Shown: positions 1 to 6,679 of the stretch, piece after piece
Layout: every line of letters starts with the position of its first letter
How positions within the stretch are numbered: position 1 is the first letter of the stretch
NCBI GenBank assembly: GCA_001897675.1
Contig: MKUE01000115.1
Coordinates: 1 to 64,000, forward strand
Direction: 5' to 3'
Source of the DNA: Thiobacillus sp. 65-1059
Lineage (GTDB): Bacteria > Pseudomonadota > Gammaproteobacteria > Burkholderiales > Thiobacillaceae
DNA length: 64,000 nucleotides
Made by a program: the position numbers and the translations under genes
The notes under the pieces: model-generated
Told to the model about the DNA's origin: nothing
The model's input: the letters and a program-made list of their open reading frames with translations, nothing else
Databases searched by the model: none

Positions 1-1
1 C

Positions 2-724
2 ATCGCGATGCGCGCGACCCGGCCGGGCCGCCACGAATACGAGATCGAGGCGGAGCTGCTGTGCGCCTTCCGCAGCGGCGGCGCCGAGGCGCCGGCCTAC
101 ACCTCCATCGTCGCCAGCGGCGCCAACGCCTGCGTGCTGCACTACGTCTTCAACAACCAGCCGCTCGCCGACGGCGACCTGCTGCTGATCGACGCTGCGG
201 CCGAGTTCGGCAGCTATGCCGCCGACATCACCCGCACCTTCCCGGTCAACGGCCGCTTTTCTGCGGCACAGAAGGATGCCTACGAACTGGTGCTGGCGGC
301 GCAGGCGGCGGCCATCGACGAGGTGCGTCCGGGCCGCCACTGGAATTCACCGCACGAGGCGGCGGTGCGCGTGCTGACGCAGGGCATGGTCGATCTCAAG
401 CTGCTTGCCGGCAGCGTCGACGGCCTGATCGAGTCGAACGCCTACAACCGCTTCTACATGCACCGCACCGGCCATTGGCTGGGCATGGACGTGCACGACG
501 CCGGCGAATACAAGATCAAGGGCGAATGGCGCCCGCTGGTGCCGGGCATGACGCTGACCGTCGAGCCGGGCCTGTACATCCGTCCGGCGGACGACGTGCC
601 CGAAGCCTTCTGGAACATCGGCATCCGCATCGAGGACGATGTCGCGGTGACCGAGTCCGGCTGCGAGGTGCTGACCTCGCCGCCGAAAACCGTGGATGAA
701 ATCGAAGCGTGGATGAACGGATGA
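2..724 (+). CDS. pepP: Xaa-Pro aminopeptidase, C-terminal part (cut by window edge)
   Basis: This is the catalytic pita-bread domain of a proline-specific M24 metallopeptidase, which removes N-terminal residues before proline. The frame is open to the left edge, so the start lies outside the window; family members are about 440 residues and only about 240 are here. Metal ligands are visible in order: Asp in LLIDAAAEFG, Asp in AADITRTF, His in the HRTGHWLGMDVHD block, Glu in TVEPGLY and Glu in IRIEDD. The stop overlaps the next start (ATGA). Grouping of pepP with ubiquinone hydroxylase genes is common in proteobacteria. Confidence 0.93.
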   Translation: MAMRATRPGRHEYEIEAELLCAFRSGGAEAPAYTSIVASGANACVLHYVFNNQPLADGDLLLIDAAAEFGSYAADITRTFPVNGRFSAAQKDAYELVLAAQAAAIDEVRPGRHWNSPHEAAVRVLTQGMVDLKLLAGSVDGLIESNAYNRFYMHRTGHWLGMDVHDAGEYKIKGEWRPLVPGMTLTVEPGLYIRPADDVPEAFWNIGIRIEDDVAVTESGCEVLTSPPKTVDEIEAWMNG

Positions 725-1857
725 CGCCTGTGCTGATCGTCGGCGCCGGCCCGGTCGGCGCGGTGTGCGCGCTGGCGCTGCAGCAGCAGGGGGTCGCTGC
801 GCAGGTGCTGGAGGCGCAGCCGGAAGACGCACGCGTCGACACCCGCACGCTGGCGCTGTCGCACGGCTCGCGCCTGATCCTCGAGCGCCTCGGCGTGTGG
901 GCGCGGCTCGACGATGCCACCCCGATCACCCGCATTCACATTTCCCAGCGCGGCGCGCTCGGAGTGGCGCGGCTGGCGGCAGAGGAGGCGAACGTGCCGG
1001 CACTCGGCTACGTGCTGCCCTATGCATCGCTCACCGTGGCGCTGAAGCGGGCGCTGGCCGATGCCGGCATCGCGGTCGATTATGGCGTGGCGGTGACGCG
1101 CATCGAATCCGGCAGCGAGATGGCAAGCCTGCATGCGGCAGACGGTCGGGTCCATGCCGCACCGCTGGTGGTGGTGGCCGATGGCGGGCGCGGCGACACG
1201 GCCCCCGTGCCCAGATTCGAACGCGACTACGACCAGACGGCGGTGGTGTGCGAGGTGCAGACCGAACTGCCGCACGCCAGCCAGGCGTTCGAGCGCTTCA
1301 CGCCGGAAGGGCCGGCAGCCCTGCTGCCGAAGGGCGATCGCTACGCCCTGGTATGGACTGCCAGCAGGGAAGACGCCGGGCGCATTGCCGCGTTGCCGGA
1401 CGATGAATTTCTCGCCGCCTTGTACCGCCATTTCGGCGGGCGCCAGGGGCTGTTTCTGCACGCCAGCCCGCGCAAGACCTTCCCACTGAAACTCGCCTGG
1501 ACCGGCAGCGCGGCTGCCGCCCGCGTGGTGCGCATCGGCAACGCGGCGCAGACGCTGCATCCGGTCGCGGGCCAGGGCTTCAATATCGGCCTGCGCGACG
1601 CCTGGGAACTGGCGAGCCTGTGCGGCGACACCCCCGCGGACGGGATCGGCGCTGCCGCCATGCTGGCCGCCTACGCGCGCGGGCGGCGTCTGGACGTGCT
1701 GGGCGGGGTCGGCTTCACCGATTTCCTGGTGCGTGTGTTCTCCAACGACAGCGCGCCGCTGCGCCACGCGCGCGGACTGGGGCTGCTGGCGCTGGAAGCG
1801 CTGCCGCCGCTGAAAGCCTTCGTCGCCCGGCGGATGATGTTCGGGGCGCGCGGATGA
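721..1857 (+). CDS. ubiH: UbiH-type FAD-dependent ubiquinone hydroxylase
   Basis: A flavin monooxygenase of about 378 residues, in the family that hydroxylates the ring of ubiquinone precursors. The N-terminal FAD motif is VGAGPVGAV. A DG-type motif (VVADGGRGD) lies mid-protein, and the second FAD motif reads GNAAQTLHPVAGQGFN, which is typical of the UbiH/COQ6 family. The ATG at 721 was preferred over 709 because it gives the usual short N-terminus and an ATGA overlap with pepP. The next gene is a paralogue that overlaps by 4 nt, so the three form an operon. Assignment to UbiH rather than another family member rests on the pepP-ubiH order. Confidence 0.85.
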   Translation: MTPVLIVGAGPVGAVCALALQQQGVAAQVLEAQPEDARVDTRTLALSHGSRLILERLGVWARLDDATPITRIHISQRGALGVARLAAEEANVPALGYVLPYASLTVALKRALADAGIAVDYGVAVTRIESGSEMASLHAADGRVHAAPLVVVADGGRGDTAPVPRFERDYDQTAVVCEVQTELPHASQAFERFTPEGPAALLPKGDRYALVWTASREDAGRIAALPDDEFLAALYRHFGGRQGLFLHASPRKTFPLKLAWTGSAAAARVVRIGNAAQTLHPVAGQGFNIGLRDAWELASLCGDTPADGIGAAAMLAAYARGRRLDVLGGVGFTDFLVRVFSNDSAPLRHARGLGLLALEALPPLKAFVARRMMFGARG

Positions 1858-3011
1858 GCGGCGAGCGCTATCAGGTCGTCATCGTCGGCGCCGGCCTGGT
1901 GGGCGCCGCCGCCGCGCTGGCGCTCGGCCGGCAGGGAGTGCGGGTGGCGCTGGTCGAGCGCCGGCCGCCGCCGCCGCCGGGCGTCGCCTGGGATACCCGC
2001 ATCTACGCCATCAGCCCGGCCAGCCAGCGCTTCCTCGAACGCATCGGCGCCTGGCACCGTCTCGATGGCGGACGCATCCAGCCGGTTTTCCGCATGGATG
2101 TGGCGGGCGACGGCAGCGGCGCGGTCCGCCTCGACGCTTACGCGGCCGGCGTCCCGCGCCTCGCGACCATCCTCGAAAGCGGGCGCCTGCAATCCGCCTT
2201 GTGGCAGGCGATCGAGGCCGACGGCAACGTGGCGCTGCACTGCCCGGCGACGATCGAATCGCTCGTCAGGGATGGCACGTCCACGCAGCTGGCGCTGACC
2301 GACGGAACGGCCATCGAGGCCGAGCTCATCGTCGGCGCCGATGGCGCCGCCTCGCGCATCCGCGAGTGGGCGGGGCTCGCCGCGACGCCGACGCCCTACG
2401 GCCAGAGCGGGGTGGTGGCGAATTTCGAATGCGAACGCGCGCATCGCGGAACCGCGTTCCAGTGGTTTTTCGACAGCGACATCCTGGCCTGGCTGCCGTT
2501 GAGCGGGAACTGCGTGTCGATGGTCTGGTCAACCCGGTCGGCGCATGCCGACGCGCTGCTCATGCTGGAGCCCGCGGCGCTCGCCGAGAAGGTCCGCACG
2601 GCCGGCCATGAGCGGCTGGGGGAATTGCGCTTGCTGACGCCCGCGGCCGCGTTTCCGCTGCGCCTGATCCGGGTGGCGGCTGCCGTTGCCCCCGGCGTGG
2701 CGCTGATCGGCGATGCCGCCCACGGCGTGCATCCGCTGGCGGGACAGGGCGTCAACCTGGGGTTCGGTGATGCCGAAGCGCTGGCCGCCGTGCTGGCGCA
2801 GCAGCGCCGGGGCAATTGCGGCGATGTGCGCGTGCTGCAACGCTATGCGCGCGAGCGCGCCGAGCCGGTGCAGCGCATGCAGGCTGTCACGCATGGCCTG
2901 CATCACCTGTTTGCCGACGACCGCGCGGCCTGGCTGCGCAACAGCGGCATGAAACTCGTCGACCGCCTGTCGCCGCTGAAAGCGATGCTGGTGCGCGAAG
3001 CGATGTCCTGA
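1854..3011 (+). CDS. UbiH/UbiF/UbiI (VisC) family FAD-dependent hydroxylase
   Basis: The second flavin hydroxylase of the operon, about 385 residues, and presumably responsible for a different ring position in ubiquinone biosynthesis. It has the FAD motif VGAGLVGAA near residue 10, VGADGAASRIR mid-protein and GDAAHGVHPLAGQGVNLG in the C-terminal half. It overlaps ubiH by 4 nt. The window does not show whether it acts as the C5, C6 or C1 hydroxylase, so no specific symbol is given. Confidence 0.85.
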   Translation: MSGERYQVVIVGAGLVGAAAALALGRQGVRVALVERRPPPPPGVAWDTRIYAISPASQRFLERIGAWHRLDGGRIQPVFRMDVAGDGSGAVRLDAYAAGVPRLATILESGRLQSALWQAIEADGNVALHCPATIESLVRDGTSTQLALTDGTAIEAELIVGADGAASRIREWAGLAATPTPYGQSGVVANFECERAHRGTAFQWFFDSDILAWLPLSGNCVSMVWSTRSAHADALLMLEPAALAEKVRTAGHERLGELRLLTPAAAFPLRLIRVAAAVAPGVALIGDAAHGVHPLAGQGVNLGFGDAEALAAVLAQQRRGNCGDVRVLQRYARERAEPVQRMQAVTHGLHHLFADDRAAWLRNSGMKLVDRLSPLKAMLVREAMS

Positions 3012-3036
3012 ATTTTTTTATTTTTTGGAGCAAGAC

Positions 3037-3747
3037 ATGAAATTCACTTCCCTGGCGCTGGCCGCAGCCCTGTTGTTCGCGGGGACCGCGCAGGCAAACG
3101 AGTCGCTCATCCGCAAGGCGCTGACGCAGCAGTTTCCGGGGGCCAGCATCGCTTCGGTGCAGAAGACCCCCTACAGCGGGCTGTTCGAGGTCTATCTCGA
3201 CGGGCAACTGATTTATGTCGACGCCAAGGCGCAATACGTGTTCGCCGGCGAAGTCATCGACCTGAAGAGCCGCAGCAACCTGACCCAGGCGCGCTTGAAT
3301 CAGCTGCAGGCGGTGAAGTGGGACACGCTGCCGCTCGGCGACGCGCTCAAGACGGTGAAGGGCAAGGGCGAGCGCAAGCTGGTGGTGTTCTCCGACGTCG
3401 ATTGCCCCTACTGCCGCAAGTTCGAGGCCGAACTCGCCAAGGTCGACAACATCACCGTCTACACCTTCCTCTATCCGATCGAGGGGCTGCATCCCAAGGC
3501 GGTGCAGACATCGAAACAGATCTGGTGCGCCCCCGACCGCAACAAGGCGTGGGACGAATACATCGCCAATGGCAGCGTGCCCAAGAATGACGGAAAATGT
3601 GCCAATCCGGTCGACTCCACCATCGCGCTGGGCGGCAAGCTGAAAGTGAGTGGCACGCCCACGCTGATCTTCGCCAACGGTGTGCGCGTGCCCGGCATGG
3701 TGCCGGCGGCGCAATTGGAGCGCCTGCTCGCCGCCAACGCCAAATAG
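3037..3747 (+). CDS. dsbC: DsbC-type periplasmic thiol:disulfide isomerase
   Basis: A periplasmic disulfide isomerase of 236 residues. It has a Sec signal peptide with likely cleavage after TAQA (residue 20), an N-terminal dimerisation domain, and a thioredoxin-fold domain with active site CPYC (Cys123, Cys126). The cis-proline loop SGTPTLIF lies near the C-terminus. A second cysteine pair (IWCAP and GKCAN) resembles the structural disulfide of DsbC. A good ribosome site (TTGGAG) precedes ATG 3037. The gene follows the ubiquinone operon by 25 nt and abuts a methyltransferase gene. Confidence 0.92.
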   Translation: MKFTSLALAAALLFAGTAQANESLIRKALTQQFPGASIASVQKTPYSGLFEVYLDGQLIYVDAKAQYVFAGEVIDLKSRSNLTQARLNQLQAVKWDTLPLGDALKTVKGKGERKLVVFSDVDCPYCRKFEAELAKVDNITVYTFLYPIEGLHPKAVQTSKQIWCAPDRNKAWDEYIANGSVPKNDGKCANPVDSTIALGGKLKVSGTPTLIFANGVRVPGMVPAAQLERLLAANAK

Positions 3748-3749
3748 GC

Positions 3750-4355
3750 ATGAGCGCCAGCTTCTGGAACGAGCGCTATTCGACCGAGGACTACATCTTC
3801 GGTACCGCGCCGAACGCGTTCCTGGCCAGCCAGGCGGCATTGCTGCGTCCCGGCATGCGCGCGCTGGCGATCGCCGACGGCGAAGGCCGCAACGGCGTGT
3901 GGCTGGCCGAGCAGGGGGTGGCGGTGCATGCGGTCGAGCTGTCGCCGGCGGCACTGGAAAAGGCCCGCAAGCTGGCCGCCGCGCGCGGCGTGGCGCCGAC
4001 GTTCGAGCAGGCCGACATCCTCGACTGGAACTGGCCGGACGCCGCCTACGACCTGGTGGCGGCCATCTTCATCCAGTTCGCTCCGCCGCCCGGGCGCGAT
4101 CGCATCGTCGACGGCATCCGCCGCTGCCTCAAGCCGGGCGGACTGCTGGTATTGCAGGGCTATACGCCGAAGCAGATCGAATTTGCCACCGGCGGCCCCT
4201 CCAATCCCGCCAACCTGTATACCGCCGAGTTGCTGCGCGCCTGGTTCGACGGCTGGGACATCCTGCATCTGGCCGAGCACGAATCGGTCATCAGCGAAGG
4301 CCGCCATCACCACGGCATGTCGGCGCTGGTCGACCTGGTGGCAAGAAAACCCTGA
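3750..4355 (+). CDS. Class I SAM-dependent methyltransferase (TehB/TPMT-like)
   Basis: A 201-residue cytosolic protein. It begins FWNERYS and has a glycine-rich SAM-binding region (ALAIADGEGRNGVWLAEQG), an acidic motif after strand 2 (VELSPAALEKAR) and a motif IV segment (YDLVAAIFIQF). The architecture matches TehB-like and thiopurine-methyltransferase-like enzymes that act on small chalcogen or thiol substrates. The true substrate cannot be read from sequence. It starts 2 nt after the dsbC stop, so it is probably co-transcribed. Confidence 0.82.
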   Translation: MSASFWNERYSTEDYIFGTAPNAFLASQAALLRPGMRALAIADGEGRNGVWLAEQGVAVHAVELSPAALEKARKLAAARGVAPTFEQADILDWNWPDAAYDLVAAIFIQFAPPPGRDRIVDGIRRCLKPGGLLVLQGYTPKQIEFATGGPSNPANLYTAELLRAWFDGWDILHLAEHESVISEGRHHHGMSALVDLVARKP

Positions 4356-4427
4356 GGCTGCGACGATCCGCTGAGGCGTCGTCGAACAGCGTTGCGCCCA
4401 GTAGACATTCTGTCCGGGGCGCAGCGG

Positions 4428-5270
4428 CTACTCTTCGCGCGCAAGGGTGCGCAAGCCTTCGAGGGCGTTTTTGAGGGTGGCGCTGTCGCTGTCGCGCGGG
4501 AACACCATGTAGGCGGTCAATTTGAACTGCGGGCTTTGCGGGACGCGCCACAGCTGCCCGGCTTCGAGATAATGCCGCACCAGCCGCAGCGGGAAATACC
4601 CGCTGCCGCCATAAGTGAGCACCTGTTGCACGCCCAGCCAGCCGATGTTGGCAACCAGCGTGGGGGCCCCCATCTCGGGATGGTGATCGCTGAACAAGGC
4701 GTGGAATTCCGTCCCCCAGTCGATATGGATGTAGTCGGGATCCGGCCAGGGGCGCTTGGGATCGTTGGTTACCAGCAGCAGGGTTTCATCGAACAGCGGT
4801 TCCACCGCCAGCCCGGGGCGCGAGGTCGGCGTGTACATGACGCCGATATCCACCGTGCCCTCGATCAGTCCTTGCATGATGTCGGGTTCGAAGCCGATTT
4901 CCAGGCGCAGCGACACGTCCGGCGCCGCACCGCGCATCCACGCCACCCAGTGCGGCAGAAACCCTTCCCATACCGCGATCCGTCCGCTCAGCGTCAGTAC
5001 ATCGTGAAACCCCTCGGGCAATCCCACGTCGTGGCGTGCCTGTTCCACCGTGCGCACCAGATGCTTGGCATGGCGCAGGAAACGCTTGCCTGCAGGCGTC
5101 AATTCCGCGCCGTTGCGTCCGCGTTGGAACAGACGCACGCCGAGCGTGGTTTCCAGCGTGTGGATGCGCGCGCTCACGGTCGACTGGGTGACGTGCAGAC
5201 GGCTGGCGGCGGCGACGAAGTTGCCGTTGGCGGCGACCATGAGGAAAGTGCGGGCGAGTTCGGTGTCCAT
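4428..5270 (-). CDS. LysR-family transcriptional regulator
   Basis: A 280-residue LysR regulator with an N-terminal winged helix-turn-helix (residues 1-60, SRLHVTQSTVSARIHTLE) and a C-terminal effector-binding domain. It is divergent from the DsrC-like gene and HPP gene at 5374-6546. A LysR-type palindrome lies in the shared promoter, so it most likely controls itself and those two genes. The effector is unknown. The next gene downstream, the methyltransferase, is convergent. Confidence 0.88.
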   Translation of the reverse strand: MDTELARTFLMVAANGNFVAAASRLHVTQSTVSARIHTLETTLGVRLFQRGRNGAELTPAGKRFLRHAKHLVRTVEQARHDVGLPEGFHDVLTLSGRIAVWEGFLPHWVAWMRGAAPDVSLRLEIGFEPDIMQGLIEGTVDIGVMYTPTSRPGLAVEPLFDETLLLVTNDPKRPWPDPDYIHIDWGTEFHALFSDHHPEMGAPTLVANIGWLGVQQVLTYGGSGYFPLRLVRHYLEAGQLWRVPQSPQFKLTAYMVFPRDSDSATLKNALEGLRTLAREE

Positions 5271-5278
5271 TTTTCATG

Positions 5279-5295
5279 TATCGGTTTTTCCGATA
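5279..5295. promoter_or_regulatory. LysR-type binding site in divergent promoter
   Basis: Perfect inverted repeat TATCGG-TTTTT-CCGATA containing the T-N11-A pattern of LysR sites. It starts 9 nt upstream of the LysR start codon and lies 79 nt before the DsrC-like start. Its position fits an autoregulatory recognition site for the adjacent LysR protein. Confidence 0.6.
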
Positions 5296-5373
5296 TTAGA
5301 TACCAAAATTTATCGTTGGATGGATATATTAGAGATCTCTAAACTAGGCGCCTCGTCAAACAAGGAATCCGCG

Positions 5374-5721
5374 ATGAACAGCCGTGCCGGCCTTTCCGCC
5401 CTGATGCCCGAACGCGACAACGAAGGTTTTTTGCTGGATCCCGCCGAGTGGAGCCGGGCGCTTGCGCCGTTGCTGGCGGCCGAGGATGGCCTGATGTTGA
5501 GCGAAGCCCATTGGCAGGTGCTCGATTTCATCCGCGCCTGGTACGCGGAGAACGAAAGCGTGCCCGAAGCGCGCCGGGCGATTCAGCATCTGGCTGCGCG
5601 GGGCGGCGACAAACACGCCGCCAAGCAGGCCTTGTACGAACTGTTTCCGCGTGGCTACGGGCAGCAGGCCTGCCGCATCGCCGGCATGCGCAAACCGCTG
5701 AAACTGATGCTCGATGTGTAA
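5374..5721 (+). CDS. DsrC/TusE-family protein lacking the C-terminal cysteine
   Basis: A 115-residue protein of the DsrC/TusE/DsvC fold. Family members carry protein-bound sulfur on a flexible C-terminal arm. The diagnostic C-terminal block is present (LFPRGYGQQACRIAGMRKP). DsrC has CysB and, eleven residues later, the penultimate CysA; TusE keeps only CysA. Here Cys100 sits at the CysB position, the CysA position is Leu111, and the tail ends LMLDV. It is therefore unlikely to be an ordinary sulfurtransferase; a regulatory or binding role is an inference. It lies 18 nt upstream of the HPP gene and divergent from a LysR gene. ATG 5374 gives a normal-length family N-terminus. Confidence 0.82.
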   Translation: MNSRAGLSALMPERDNEGFLLDPAEWSRALAPLLAAEDGLMLSEAHWQVLDFIRAWYAENESVPEARRAIQHLAARGGDKHAAKQALYELFPRGYGQQACRIAGMRKPLKLMLDV

Positions 5722-5739
5722 AACGGAAACATTGACACG

Positions 5740-6546
5740 ATGAAGACGGCTTACAGGATGTCGGAGCGCGCCCTCAGAAGATGGGTCAGCCTCATGCGGG
5801 GCTGGAGCGGACTGAAAATCGCTTACACGGTTTCGGAGCGCGAGCACTGGGTGTCGGCTGCCGGCGGTTTGCTGGGCCTGCTCGCGGTGCTGTGGGCCGG
5901 CAACTTCTGGGTGGCCGAGCACGGCAATGCGGGCGTGCTGACCATTGCGTCGATGGGGGCTTCCGCCGTGCTGCTGTTCGCCGCCCCGCACGGCGCGATG
6001 TCGCAGCCCTGGTCGGTGTTCGGCGGCCACCTGGTGTCGGCGCTGATCGGCGTCACCTGCGCCCGCTGGTTGCCCGATCCCATGCTCGCTGCAGCACTGG
6101 CGGTGGCCTTGTCGATCGCGGCCATGTACAGCCTGCGCTGCCTGCATCCTCCGGGCGGCGCCACCGCGCTGAACGCCGTGCTGGGAGGCGAAGCCCTGCA
6201 TGCGCTGGGTTACGACTATGTGCTCAGTCCCGTGCTGCTGAACGTCGTCGTGCTGCTGATCGTGGCGGTGGCGTTCAACTACCCGTTTGCCTGGCGGCGT
6301 TATCCGCAGGCGTGGTGGCGCCAGCCGGCGGTGTGCGCGCCTGCGGCGGCGGATTCTGCCGGTTCGGAGGAAAAGTGCATGATCCCGCACAGCGACTTGG
6401 TTTATGCGTTGAGCCAGATCGATACCTTCGTCGACGTCAGCGAAGAGGATTTGCAGAAGATTTATGCGCTGGCGCTGGGGCATCACCATCCGGCGCCCGA
6501 CACAACCGGACCGATCCCGGAGCCGGCCGTCGAATCGGCGCGATAA
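5740..6546 (+). CDS. HPP family integral membrane protein
   Basis: A 268-residue inner-membrane protein of the HPP family, named for the His-Pro-Pro motif seen here in CLHPPGGATA. There are about four to five hydrophobic helices between residues 40 and 185, followed by a soluble C-terminal tail of about 80 residues with a HHH cluster near its end. Some HPP proteins are linked to nitrite transport, but the substrate is not evident here. It probably shares a transcript with the DsrC-like gene. A cytosolic CBS pair, seen in some relatives, is absent. Confidence 0.82.
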   Translation: MKTAYRMSERALRRWVSLMRGWSGLKIAYTVSEREHWVSAAGGLLGLLAVLWAGNFWVAEHGNAGVLTIASMGASAVLLFAAPHGAMSQPWSVFGGHLVSALIGVTCARWLPDPMLAAALAVALSIAAMYSLRCLHPPGGATALNAVLGGEALHALGYDYVLSPVLLNVVVLLIVAVAFNYPFAWRRYPQAWWRQPAVCAPAAADSAGSEEKCMIPHSDLVYALSQIDTFVDVSEEDLQKIYALALGHHHPAPDTTGPIPEPAVESAR

Positions 6547-6679
6547 CGCACCGGGCCAGACCCGGCGCAGCCGAACAAACGCAGCGACACGACCCCGCTT
6601 CCCGGGCGGCCCTGCGGCGGGGCGTGATTTGCAGTAAAGTGAAAGCGTCGTCACGACGCCGTCACGAGGGGGGCTCCGA

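Noticed and set aside
3011-3030. A T-rich run after the second hydroxylase gene as a terminator
   Set aside because: No stem precedes the T-run, and dsbC begins just after with a ribosome site in the same stretch.
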